Positions 18,644-27,265 of a stretch of 38,143 nt of DNA are shown piece after piece. Position numbers and translations under genes: made by a program. The stretch's first letter is position 1; each line of letters opens with the position of its first letter. Source of the stretch: TMED27 sp045106175 (GTDB lineage: Bacteria > Pseudomonadota > Alphaproteobacteria > Micavibrionales > Micavibrionaceae); contig JBGCEF010000038.1 of the NCBI GenBank assembly GCA_045106175.1, positions 1 to 38,143 of the forward strand, given 5' to 3'. The notes under the pieces are model-generated. The model made no database searches and had not been told where the DNA came from. It saw only the letters and a list, made by a program, of their open reading frames with translations.

Positions 18644-19612
18644 ATGAAGATTGCAGTGATTGGGGCGGGTTTATCGGGATTGACGGTGGCCAACGGATTA
18701 AAGGATGTAGCCGACGTTAGCGTGTTTGAAAAGGCGCGCGGAGCAGGCGGGCGGATGTCAACGCGGTATGCCGATCCATACCAATTTGATCACGGGGCGC
18801 AATATTTTACGGCGCGAAGCCCAGAATTTCACGGTTTTTTGAAACCGCATATTGAAAATGGTTTGGTACAAGAATGGCACCCGAAGGTTGTAACATTGGA
18901 AATGGATGAGAAGCCTTATAAGCGTGATTGGTTTGAGCCGCATTATGTGGTGGCCCCGCGGATGAATATGCTTGTCAAAACCTTAGCCAAAGATATTAAT
19001 TTGTCTATTCAGGTTGAGGTTGCGCGATTGGAAGAGACGGATGCGGGTTGGGTTTTGCATGCCAAAGATGGCGAGGCTTATGGGCCGTTTGATTGGGTTA
19101 TCTCTTCTGCACCGTCGCATCAGGCGGCGAATCTAATTCCTTCGCATTTCAAAGATTATGCGCGTATTGCCGATGCAAAGATGGATGGGAATTATACATT
19201 GATGCTTGGGTTAAAGGGGCCGTGGATGAATGGGTGGCAAGCGGCAGAGGTTAAGAATTCACCGATTGGATGGATTGCGCTTAACTCGCATAAGCCTGAG
19301 CGGGAAACGGAAGCTTCGCTTGTGGTTCAATCGACTAATGATTGGGCGGAAGAGCATATAGAAGATGTTGAGGGCGCGAAGAAGGCGATGATAGAGGCGC
19401 TTCATGGTTTAGTCAGAAAATTGCCTGATTATGAGGTGCTTGGGTTTCATCGCTGGAGATATGCGTCTGCGCCGGAAGCGCAAGGTGATGCATATTTGAT
19501 TGATCCTGAGCTTAAGCTGGGTGTGTGCGGGGATTGGTTGATTAAGGGTCGCGTTGAGGCGGCATATTTAAGTGGTTATAGGCTTATTCAATCCATGAAT
19601 GCGCTTTCCTAA
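18644..19612 (+). CDS. FAD-dependent amine oxidase-like protein (renalase-like)
   Basis: A 322-residue protein. The N-terminal FAD motif is VIGAGLSGLTVANGL (residues 4-18), followed by EKARGAGGRMSTRY (about 34-47) and FDHGAQYFTAR (about 53-63), the set seen in renalase-like and small amine oxidase flavoproteins. The C-terminus LKLGVCGDWLIKGRVEAAYL is the second FAD-contact segment, in which GD and VE..YLSG are typical. The substrate is unknown. An AGAGGAAAG ribosome site precedes the ATG. The gene is divergent from typA, and its stop overlaps the convergent MATE gene by 4 bases. Confidence 0.88.
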   Translation: MKIAVIGAGLSGLTVANGLKDVADVSVFEKARGAGGRMSTRYADPYQFDHGAQYFTARSPEFHGFLKPHIENGLVQEWHPKVVTLEMDEKPYKRDWFEPHYVVAPRMNMLVKTLAKDINLSIQVEVARLEETDAGWVLHAKDGEAYGPFDWVISSAPSHQAANLIPSHFKDYARIADAKMDGNYTLMLGLKGPWMNGWQAAEVKNSPIGWIALNSHKPERETEASLVVQSTNDWAEEHIEDVEGAKKAMIEALHGLVRKLPDYEVLGFHRWRYASAPEAQGDAYLIDPELKLGVCGDWLIKGRVEAAYLSGYRLIQSMNALS

Positions 19613-21000
19613 GCTTCTTGTTCTTCTAAGTTGCAGTCTTTTTGTTTGGCGGTGCAACTGCGGCGGCTCAGTGTGTGCAGGATTGCGCCGGAGAGGAAAT
19701 TTGCAATCGCGAGGGCAGCGAAGATCCCTGTTACACCATTTATAATAGATCCGATATAGACAGCTGGAATTGTTATGAGAAGTGATTTGATAACAATAAG
19801 CATGAATGCTTTTTGTGGAAGGCCCATGGCGTTGAATGCGGAAGACCATCCCATGACCAGATTTCCAAAGGCATAAGAGATTGGTACGATCCAGAAAAAG
19901 AGCTTGGTGTATTCAATGACAGCTTTATCGTCGCTGAAAGCGGAGGCTATGTTTGAAGCAAAGAGAGCGAATATTCCGGCAATCAGGAATGACCAGAAAA
20001 AGTTAAAGCTTATAGAGAGGTTGATAGCTTTATTGACACGTTTGAATTTTTGCGCGCCCCAGTTTTGACCGATAATTGGTGACATTCCAAGCGATAGGGC
20101 GATCACGATAAGAAGCGCGAAGGCTTCTACGCGGCTTGCGATTCCCATTGCTGCCACGGCTTCGTTTCCGTATCCTGCGAGGAGGGCGATGATGATCGCA
20201 TTTGTTCCGGGTCCGATAATATTTGCAAGGCCCGCTGGGATTGCGATTGGGATGAAGCGTTTCATGGATGATTTGAATTTATCGAGATGAAGGCCGTCTG
20301 TGGCGATTAGTTTTTTGCGGATAACCAAGAAATAGAGACCAATGACCATACAGCCGCTATAGGCGATTAATGTTGCTAATGCTGCGCCTTCGACGCCCAT
20401 TGCGGGGAAGCCTAGTAATCCGAAGATTAAAATAGGATCAAGGATGAGATTGATGAGCGCGGCGCATGTCATGACGATGGCGGATGTTACGGAATCGCCG
20501 GAGGCGCGAATTGCGGAGTTACCGTTGACAGGAACAGATAAGAGAACCGATGCGATAAGCCAGAGCGGCATGTAATCTTTAACGACGGGCATGGTTGTTT
20601 CATCGGCGCCAAGCAGTTTGAAGATTGGTTCAAGCATTAAAAATGTTAAAACGGCGACAATGAGGGCGGCGGTGAATGCCATGATGATGCCGTGGAGAAC
20701 TACGATTTTGGCTTCATCGTGTTTTTTTTCGCCTAAAAGTCGGGAAATATTGGATGACATTGCGATGTTAATGCCGAATACGATGTGTGAGATGATCATT
20801 GTGACTGGAAAAGTGAGGGATATTCCGGCTAAGACGTCTGTATCGCCCAAGAGCGCGATGAAATAGGTGTCGACAAGTTGAACAGCGATTATTGCTAAGA
20901 GTCCCCATATCATTGGGATTGTTAAGCGGATGAGATGGTTTTTGACGGGTCCGTTGGTGAGATCGCTTTTTGGGTTTTCGGCGGGCTTGGCTTGTCCCAT
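19609..21000 (-). CDS. MATE family multidrug/Na+ efflux transporter
   Basis: A 463-residue protein with twelve predicted TM helices in two similar halves. Family features include IRLTIPMIWGLLAIIAVQLVD near residue 25, the PVNGNSAIRASGD segment (about residue 155), GLLGFPAMGVEGAALAT, and GMSPIIGQNWGA in the second half, which parallels the TM7 region of MATE proteins. It exports organic cations by Na+ or H+ exchange; the substrate is unknown. The C-terminal end is short and polar with one Cys. It converges with the renalase-like gene, overlapping by 4 bases. Confidence 0.92.
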   Translation of the reverse strand: MGQAKPAENPKSDLTNGPVKNHLIRLTIPMIWGLLAIIAVQLVDTYFIALLGDTDVLAGISLTFPVTMIISHIVFGINIAMSSNISRLLGEKKHDEAKIVVLHGIIMAFTAALIVAVLTFLMLEPIFKLLGADETTMPVVKDYMPLWLIASVLLSVPVNGNSAIRASGDSVTSAIVMTCAALINLILDPILIFGLLGFPAMGVEGAALATLIAYSGCMVIGLYFLVIRKKLIATDGLHLDKFKSSMKRFIPIAIPAGLANIIGPGTNAIIIALLAGYGNEAVAAMGIASRVEAFALLIVIALSLGMSPIIGQNWGAQKFKRVNKAINLSISFNFFWSFLIAGIFALFASNIASAFSDDKAVIEYTKLFFWIVPISYAFGNLVMGWSSAFNAMGLPQKAFMLIVIKSLLITIPAVYIGSIINGVTGIFAALAIANFLSGAILHTLSRRSCTAKQKDCNLEEQEA

Positions 21001-21174
21001 GGTGGGGCCTTTATGTTTCTTTTTTGAAATTTATGAGACAGACATAAGCTGAATATAAAAAAAAAGAAATAGTTTATATTAATTTACATAAAATATTAAC
21101 TAAATCACACTATCCTAATATATTATACATAATAAAAAACGTGTTTAAGCGTTGGGCAAAGGGGATATTTTTTA

Positions 21175-22812
21175 ATGAATACTAACGGTAATGATTTTAT
21201 CAGTTTTAATGACGGTACCATTCAGGTTGTCACAACGACATTGACCAATCCATATAGCAGTAAATCAATTTTGATTGATGACGAATATAATGTGAATTCA
21301 AGCGTTTATGACGGCCTTGGGGGTATGGATTTTTTTTCTATGACGAGCCTTGGTGATTTTATCACTATTACAAATGATGTTGGTGTCCAGCTTATTAAAA
21401 ATATTGAATTTTTTATTGCCGGTAATGGCGGTGATGTTATTAACCTTGCTGATGCGGATATCGAATATGGTGATGTGACCATTTTAGGTGGCGCTGGTGA
21501 TGATATTCTTTGGTCCAATAATGGTAATGATTTTATTGATGGTGCGCCTGGTAATGACATTATCGATGGCGGTGGTGGTGATGACGATCTTATGGGTGGT
21601 AGCGGTAATGACCAGATTTTTGGCGGTATCGGTAATGATATGATTACCGGTGGTGAGGGTGATGATATTCTCTTTGGTGGGAGTGATCTTGGCCTTCGTG
21701 ATCTTGATAAGGAGTTCTTAGATAATATCAGTTTTCCTGACTTAGTTGAGGGAACGAATATTGTTGATTTAGTACCGCCAGGCACATCTTCGCTGGGTAT
21801 TAATGGTGATAATTTATCTGTAAATTATGAGGCGACGGCGGAGCTAACGTTTTTGAAGGGGCGCGCAGGATATAAAAATACGCTGGCGATTTATGAAGTT
21901 GCAAATAATGGCGATATTCAAAATATTGATGTGTTATGGGCAAACGTAAAGGATGCCGGATTTGATAACATAACAACGATAGATATTCCAACTGGTAGTG
22001 ATGGTGGTGAGTTTGGATTTTTTATTATTGCGAATGGTTTTCGTGTCAATGACAGCTATAACGGTTTGGACATTGAGGGTGATAATAATGTTTCGATTAT
22101 TTACGATTATGGTGGTGCGAATGAGCGTATCGGGAATATCAATGATGATGGTGATATGCTCTCAACTGTCTATAATGATGGTGTAACTGAAGTTGTTTTG
22201 AGCGGCCCAACATACCACACGACGCCGCGTGACGGTGATAATAGCATTAATCCTGATAATAAGACGCATGTTGTTTCTGGTCAGGCCAGCGATGGTGTGA
22301 CGGATGTTTTGCGCATTGGTTTTGAGGATTTACCGAATTTGGGTGATGCGGATTTTGAAGATGTTTTGTTTGATTTGAATATTAATGAAATTCGCGTTGA
22401 TGCAAGCGAGACTGGTTCTGATACGATTATTGGGGGTGCTGGTAACGATAGCCTTTATGGTGAAGGTGGCGATGATATCCTTATTGTTGGCGATGGTTTA
22501 GATCAGATTTTTGGTGGTTCAGGGTCTGATATTATTCGTTTTGATGTAGCGGATAATTTAGTTGATGTCATTCATGGGTTTGACGTGGGTGCAGGCGGCG
22601 ATGTGATTGATTTATCGCTTGTGTTGGATTTTGGTGATGACCTTAGTGATGTTATTACCGATTTTGTGCAGTTGGTACAAAATGGTAATGACACAGAGAT
22701 CCAGATTAATGCAGCAGGTGATGGAACAGGGTTTGCTGCGATGGCGATTATAGAAGGCGGTGTTTCTGATAGCCTCAGTGATTTGGTTTCTAATGGTAAC
22801 TTGATTGCATAA
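21175..22812 (+). CDS. RTX protein with DUF4114-like domain and type I secretion tail
   Basis: A 545-residue acidic protein without an N-terminal signal peptide. Two calcium-binding RTX blocks are present: residues 105-169, with about seven GGxGxDxxx nonapeptides (GGAGDDILW, GGSGNDQIF, GGEGDDILF), and residues 420-457 (GGAGNDSLY, GEGGDDILI). Between them (about 290-405) is a region like DUF4114, with FFIIANGF, HVVSG and IGFEDLPNLGDADFEDVLFDL. The last 90 residues (FVQLVQNGNDTEIQINAAGDG... LVSNGNLIA) match the VCA0849-type C-terminal target of type I secretion. It is therefore predicted to be exported by a T1SS encoded elsewhere and to fold outside in calcium. An AAAGGGG ribosome site precedes the ATG. 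The role is unknown; a surface or matrix protein is likely. Confidence 0.88.
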   Translation: MNTNGNDFISFNDGTIQVVTTTLTNPYSSKSILIDDEYNVNSSVYDGLGGMDFFSMTSLGDFITITNDVGVQLIKNIEFFIAGNGGDVINLADADIEYGDVTILGGAGDDILWSNNGNDFIDGAPGNDIIDGGGGDDDLMGGSGNDQIFGGIGNDMITGGEGDDILFGGSDLGLRDLDKEFLDNISFPDLVEGTNIVDLVPPGTSSLGINGDNLSVNYEATAELTFLKGRAGYKNTLAIYEVANNGDIQNIDVLWANVKDAGFDNITTIDIPTGSDGGEFGFFIIANGFRVNDSYNGLDIEGDNNVSIIYDYGGANERIGNINDDGDMLSTVYNDGVTEVVLSGPTYHTTPRDGDNSINPDNKTHVVSGQASDGVTDVLRIGFEDLPNLGDADFEDVLFDLNINEIRVDASETGSDTIIGGAGNDSLYGEGGDDILIVGDGLDQIFGGSGSDIIRFDVADNLVDVIHGFDVGAGGDVIDLSLVLDFGDDLSDVITDFVQLVQNGNDTEIQINAAGDGTGFAAMAIIEGGVSDSLSDLVSNGNLIA

Positions 22813-22846
22813 ATATCTTTAATTTTCAGCTTAAATATTCTATCTA

Positions 22847-22868
22847 AAGAGCCATGGATATGGCTCTT
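22847..22868 (+). promoter_or_regulatory. Perfect hairpin enclosing the start of the RsmC-like gene
   Basis: A 9-bp perfect inverted repeat (AAGAGCCAT at 22847-22855, ATGGCTCTT at 22860-22868) has a 4-base loop GGAT. It contains both candidate start codons (22854 and 22860) and the only SD-like bases (AAAGAG at 22846-22851). No T run follows, so it is not a good terminator. It could limit translation initiation; this is inference from sequence. Confidence 0.55.
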
Positions 22869-23852
22869 CAGGCATTGGTGTATGGGTTGGATACGAGTGA
22901 CGTATCCGATAATGATGGCCGTGCTTTATTTGTGAATGCGCAATATCATGAACGTTTTTCTAGCCAGGTTGATTGCGTGCAATGGTTTAAGCCGTATGCG
23001 ACACACTTATCAGATCACGAAGTTTTTCAGCGTATTGAGGATGTTGATCAATCTTATGATGTTATTTACTTACTTGTTCCTAAAAATATGATTGAGGCGC
23101 GTTATTTGATTGCGCGATCTTTGCAAATTCTTGAGCAGGGTGGTGATTTATTTTGCGCGTGTGAAAATCAATCAGGCGGAAAGCGTCTGCAAAAAATAAT
23201 GCAGCAATTTAATGCAGAAATTGTGCAGCAAATTTCGAAATATAAATCACGATTTGTGCAGGTTAAAAATAATGATGTTGATATTACGTTTGTTGAAAAC
23301 TCAATATTGGAAGGTTGTGTGCAAAGCATTGATAAAATTAATTTTATATCGCAACCAGGTGTTTATGGGTGGAATAAAATTGATGTGGGTAGCGCGATTT
23401 TAGCGCAGCATGTTCCGCAAGATTTAAAAGGTAATATTGCTGATTTTGGATGTGGATATGGTTTTTTGCTGCAGCATATATTGCAGCAAAATGATCGCGT
23501 AAAAACGGCCTATGCGATTGATGCGGATGCGCGCGCACTGCATGTAGCGGATCAAAATTTGGATGATAAGCGCGCTGATTATTTGTGGATGGATCTGCGC
23601 CAAGCTAGTAATATTCCAGCCAAGCTAGATGCGATTATTATGAATCCGCCATTTCATGAGGGGAAAAAGACCGATAGTGGTATTGGCGCTGATTTTATAA
23701 GGGTTGCAGCGAAAAGTTTAAAGCGTAACGGTGCGCTTTATATGGTCGCGAATAATCAGTTGCCGTATGAGGCAGTTTTGAATGATGTGTTTTTCAACGT
23801 TGAAGTGCTGGCGCAACAAAATGGTTTTAAAGTGTTTAAAGCGGTTGTTTAA
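22854..23852 (+). CDS. RsmC/RlmG-like 16S/23S rRNA guanine-N2 methyltransferase
   Basis: A 332-residue protein with two halves. The N-terminal half (residues 1-155) is a degenerate methyltransferase-like domain, as in RsmC. The C-terminal half is the active SAM domain, with motif I ADFGCGYGFLLQHIL (about residue 195), AIDADARALHVADQN (motif II), and the N-methyltransferase motif IIMNPPFHEG (about residue 260). RsmC makes m2G1207 in 16S rRNA; RlmG acts on 23S. The sequence supports the family, and the exact target is less certain. ATG 22854 is assigned, and ATG 22860 (MALQ) is an equally good start. Its stop lies 3 bases from the convergent AAA+ gene. Confidence 0.85.
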   Translation: MDMALQALVYGLDTSDVSDNDGRALFVNAQYHERFSSQVDCVQWFKPYATHLSDHEVFQRIEDVDQSYDVIYLLVPKNMIEARYLIARSLQILEQGGDLFCACENQSGGKRLQKIMQQFNAEIVQQISKYKSRFVQVKNNDVDITFVENSILEGCVQSIDKINFISQPGVYGWNKIDVGSAILAQHVPQDLKGNIADFGCGYGFLLQHILQQNDRVKTAYAIDADARALHVADQNLDDKRADYLWMDLRQASNIPAKLDAIIMNPPFHEGKKTDSGIGADFIRVAAKSLKRNGALYMVANNQLPYEAVLNDVFFNVEVLAQQNGFKVFKAVV

Positions 23853-23855
23853 TTT

Positions 23856-24812
23856 TTAAATTGAATAAGTGTGGCCGTGGCCCTCTAATTCTTGGACATG
23901 TTTGTGGATACGCTGGACAAGTTTTTCATCGTGGAGGGCCTGTTTATTCAGGCCTGTTTCGCGTCCTGTCATATAATAGATAGATTCAATGCTTAATTCA
24001 CCGCCTGCGCCATGTGTTTTAACGTGATACGCCATCGAGGAATCAAGCGTAATGATCGATTTATCCGGTTGGTTACGTTTGCGCATATGCTCGTTTGTTA
24101 AATAGACAATTAGCATGAGACAGAAGTTCGACACAGTAATGCCGTGATGTTTTTCATGCCCGCCTAAGACGGCTTTTAGAATTGTGTAGGTTTCTTCGGT
24201 GTTTGGCACATTTAAGAAAACTTTTTGGAAACGACGATCAAGCGCGGGGTCTTCGGCAACATACATGCGGAATTCATCCAATGTGGTCGCACCGATGACC
24301 ATAAGGTCCCCTGCCGTAAGATATGGTTTCATTACATCCGATAGACCCGCGTATGAGCTACCTCTACAGGTTGGCATGATCTGATGGATTTCATCAATGA
24401 ACAGGAGATAGCGGTTGTTTTCGGTATTATGGTAGCGTTCAGCGATCCCTTTACACAGAGGGATGAAGCGTTCTTGGAATTCCGCGGGGGAGTTTGTTCC
24501 CGCAGCCATGCGGGCCATATCAATTTCAATGACGCGAGCATCTAGTAAGTAGTCAGGGACATCTTCATCTGCAATTTTTTGGGCAAGTGCGACAACCATA
24601 GCTGTCTTACCAACCCCAGCAGGGGCAAGAAGAACCGCGTTTTTGCGTCCTTTTTGAAGGAGGATAAGAATGGTTTCATCGACTTCGCGGTCACGTCCGG
24701 CAATCGGGCCAAAGCGCCCGGCCTTTGCGAGGCGGGTAAAGTCATTACAATATGCCGTGATAAGGTCTTCTAATTCCCCGTCTGTAACCAAATATTGCCA
24801 CTGTTCACTCAT
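23856..24812 (-). CDS. Stand-alone AAA+ ATPase related to Clp D1 domain
   Basis: A protein of 318 residues from ATG 24812; an in-frame TTG at 24824 would add 4 residues. It is one AAA+ module like the first domain of ClpA/ClpB: Walker A APAGVGKTA (63-71), Walker B LLFIDE (136-141), sensor 1 IGATT (173-177) and arginine finger LDRRFQKV (191-198). It has no Clp N-domain, no second AAA+ domain and no IGF/IGL protease-binding loop that I can see. At pore loop 1, where ClpA/B has KYRGEFEER, this protein has NSPAEFQERF (107-116), so the substrate-gripping Tyr is replaced by Ser. It may therefore act as a remodeller or assembly factor rather than a threading unfoldase. Role unknown. It is next to serB but on its own. 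Confidence 0.8.
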   Translation of the reverse strand: MSEQWQYLVTDGELEDLITAYCNDFTRLAKAGRFGPIAGRDREVDETILILLQKGRKNAVLLAPAGVGKTAMVVALAQKIADEDVPDYLLDARVIEIDMARMAAGTNSPAEFQERFIPLCKGIAERYHNTENNRYLLFIDEIHQIMPTCRGSSYAGLSDVMKPYLTAGDLMVIGATTLDEFRMYVAEDPALDRRFQKVFLNVPNTEETYTILKAVLGGHEKHHGITVSNFCLMLIVYLTNEHMRKRNQPDKSIITLDSSMAYHVKTHGAGGELSIESIYYMTGRETGLNKQALHDEKLVQRIHKHVQELEGHGHTYSI

Positions 24813-24933
24813 AGTCTTATCCAAGCTATTCGATGATTAAAAAAGAAACGCAGTGTGCGGTTAGGTTAGGAGTATACCGACTCTATGAGTATATGTGTAG
24901 GGGGTTAAAGAAGCGTTTAGCGATTATGGTTAA

Positions 24934-25836
24934 TCAAAACCGCTTAATCTCTTTGTCCGTATAGCCTTGAGCGTAAAGTGGGGCGGAGAGGTCGCCGTGT
25001 TTTATGATGTTTTTGAGTTCGGATGCGACGGATGGTTTGGCGTAGTAACCGACGCCTAGGCCTGCTTTTTTTAGCATGGGGAGGTCGTTGGCGCCGTCGC
25101 CGATTGTCATGCAGTCATCAGCATTGATAGCCAAATCTTTGCAATATTGGTCAAGGAATTCGACTTTTGCGAATTTGTCGAGAATGGGGTCGATGACTTC
25201 GCCCGTTAGCTCTGTTGATTCGATGCCGAGTGTATTGCCGTGATTGTGGTCGAAGCCGACGATATCGGCGACAGGTTGGGTGAAAACTGTGAAGCCGCCG
25301 CTGACGAGGACGCAGGTTGCATCGTGGGCTTGCATGGTTTGCACTAATATCTTTGCGCCAGGATTGACGATTGTGGCTTCAAGGGTTTTATCCAGTGCAT
25401 CGGTGCTTAAGCCTTTGAGAAGGCCGACACGTTCTTTTACTGCGCCATGAAAGTCTAGCTCGCCGTTCATGGCTTTTGCGGTGATTTCTGCGACTTGGTC
25501 TTTGAGGCCAGCGAAGGCTGCAAGCTCGTCTAAGGTTTCTTCGGCGACGATTGTGGAATCCATATCCGCAAGGAGGAGTTTTTTGCGACGATTGCCAGGC
25601 TCACTTATGAATAAGTCGATTTTGTCTTCGTCGAGTTTTTCACGAAAATGTGCGATTAAAGGTGTGCTGAGTGTATCGGACATAACGATATCGGCGGCCT
25701 TATCCGCCTCTAGCCAGCTTGGCTTACCAGAGATTTCTAGATTATAGAATTTTGCAATTTCTGCGGCTTCTTTAAAATGTGATTTATTGATCGGTTTTTT
25801 CGTATCGCTTGCAACGAGAGTTAAAATGGCACTCAT
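24934..25836 (-). CDS. serB: Phosphoserine phosphatase
   Basis: A 300-residue HAD-superfamily enzyme that converts O-phosphoserine to serine, the last step of the pathway. The nucleophile motif is LLLADMDSTIV (Asp91, Asp93). Motif II is VLVSGGF, followed by QPVADIVGFD and TGEVIDPI, and the metal site is IGDGANDLPML near residue 245. The first 80 residues form the N-terminal regulatory-like region found in longer SerB proteins. It diverges from serC across 109 bases, so the two promoters share that stretch. Confidence 0.95.
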   Translation of the reverse strand: MSAILTLVASDTKKPINKSHFKEAAEIAKFYNLEISGKPSWLEADKAADIVMSDTLSTPLIAHFREKLDEDKIDLFISEPGNRRKKLLLADMDSTIVAEETLDELAAFAGLKDQVAEITAKAMNGELDFHGAVKERVGLLKGLSTDALDKTLEATIVNPGAKILVQTMQAHDATCVLVSGGFTVFTQPVADIVGFDHNHGNTLGIESTELTGEVIDPILDKFAKVEFLDQYCKDLAINADDCMTIGDGANDLPMLKKAGLGVGYYAKPSVASELKNIIKHGDLSAPLYAQGYTDKEIKRF

Positions 25837-25945
25837 ATCGGTTTCTTTCGTGAATATTTTTATCCTTGATCAGGAAATAAAGGCTAGACGACGGCATTAA
25901 ATTTTTCTATCTGATTATAGCGTAAATGAAAAGGATTTAAACATC

Positions 25946-27121
25946 ATGAATAAGCCATCAAATAAGCCTAAAAACCCATGTTTTTCTTCTGGGCCGTGTG
26001 CAAAGCGTCCTGGGTGGAATTTTGAAGACGTTGCAAGCTTAGCGATGTTGGGTCGATCACACCGCGCTGGACCGCTTAAAGCGCAGCTTAAGGAGGCGAT
26101 TGATAAGCAAAAAGAGATTTTGGGTATTCCTGATGATTATAAAGTTGGAATTGTCCCTGCGTCGGATACTGGCGCGTTTGAGATGGCGATGTGGAGCATG
26201 TTAAGCCAGCGTCCTGTGGACGTGTATGCGTGGGAGAGTTTCTCATCGGGCTGGCTGAGCGACATTGTGAAGCAGCTTAAGCTTAAAGATGTGAATGAAT
26301 ACAAGGCTGATTATGGCGAGATTGCGGATTTATCGGCGGCAAACCCCAATAATGACATTGTATTTGCGTGGAATGGTACGACATCAGGGGTGCGTGTACC
26401 CAATGGTGATTGGATTGCGAGTGACCGTGAGGGCTTAACGCTCTGTGATGCGACGTCAGCCGTGTTTGCCTATGATATGCCTTGGGACAAGCTGGATGTG
26501 ACAACATGGTCATGGCAGAAGGTTTTGGGCGGCGAAGCGGCGCATGGAATGATCGTTTTGTCTCCGCGTGCGGTTGAACGCCTTGAGAGCTTTACACCAG
26601 ATATTCCTTTGCCGAAGATTTTTCGTATGACAAAAGGCGGAAAATTAATTGATGGTATCTTTAAGGGCGCGACGATTAATACGCCGTCTATGCTTGCAGT
26701 AGCGGATTGTTTGGATGCGTTGAATTGGGTGAGTAATATTGGCGGGCTTCGCACGACGATTGCGCGTAGCCAAGAGAATTTTAAAGCGATTGAAAATTGG
26801 GTTGCTAAGACTGATTGGGTTGATTTTCTTGCGCGTGATCCTGCGACACGTTCAACCACGTCTGTGTGTTTGAAGGTGGTTGATCCTTGGTTTGGGGAAT
26901 TGTCCGATGATGCAAAAACGCCGTTTATTAAAGCGATGTGTAAATTGTTGGATGATGAAGGCGTTGCTTATGATATCGCCGGATATCGTGATGCCCCTGC
27001 GGGTCTTCGTATTTGGTGTGGCGCGACGGTGAGCGGCGATGATGTTGAGGCGTTGTGCCCTTGGCTGACCTATGCGTATGAAGCGGCGAAAGCGAAAGAA
27101 AGTGCGGCTGAGGCAGCTTAG
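25946..27121 (+). CDS. serC: Phosphoserine aminotransferase, alphaproteobacterial type
   Basis: A 391-residue PLP enzyme that makes O-phosphoserine from 3-phosphohydroxypyruvate and glutamate. The N-terminal CFSSGPCAKRPGW and LGRSHRAG match the alternative SerC subfamily typical of Alphaproteobacteria. The PLP lysine is Lys192 in TWSWQKVLGGEAAHG. The start follows AAAGGA. Together with serB (divergent) and serA (29776) it completes the phosphorylated serine pathway. The C-terminal tail is Ala/Glu-rich. Confidence 0.95.
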   Translation: MNKPSNKPKNPCFSSGPCAKRPGWNFEDVASLAMLGRSHRAGPLKAQLKEAIDKQKEILGIPDDYKVGIVPASDTGAFEMAMWSMLSQRPVDVYAWESFSSGWLSDIVKQLKLKDVNEYKADYGEIADLSAANPNNDIVFAWNGTTSGVRVPNGDWIASDREGLTLCDATSAVFAYDMPWDKLDVTTWSWQKVLGGEAAHGMIVLSPRAVERLESFTPDIPLPKIFRMTKGGKLIDGIFKGATINTPSMLAVADCLDALNWVSNIGGLRTTIARSQENFKAIENWVAKTDWVDFLARDPATRSTTSVCLKVVDPWFGELSDDAKTPFIKAMCKLLDDEGVAYDIAGYRDAPAGLRIWCGATVSGDDVEALCPWLTYAYEAAKAKESAAEAA

Positions 27122-27213
27122 ATTTAATTTTTCACATTATTATCTATAGAATTATTCCTGTTATAACTTTGGAATGAATTTGTAAAAATCATAATATAAT
27201 CAATACTATAGTG

Positions 27214-27243
27214 CTTCGCTCCCTTGATCGTTCGGGAGCGAAG
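27214..27243. repeat. Perfect 10-bp GC-rich hairpin in convergent intergenic region
   Basis: CTTCGCTCCC (27214-27223) and GGGAGCGAAG (27234-27243) form a perfect stem around a 10-base loop. It lies between the convergent serC and rhlE-like genes. No T run follows on either strand, so it is not a classical intrinsic terminator. It may still protect or end transcripts from both sides, or be a REP-like element. No second copy was seen in the window. Confidence 0.6.
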
Positions 27244-27265
27244 TGACGGATGGTTATTTTCTGAA

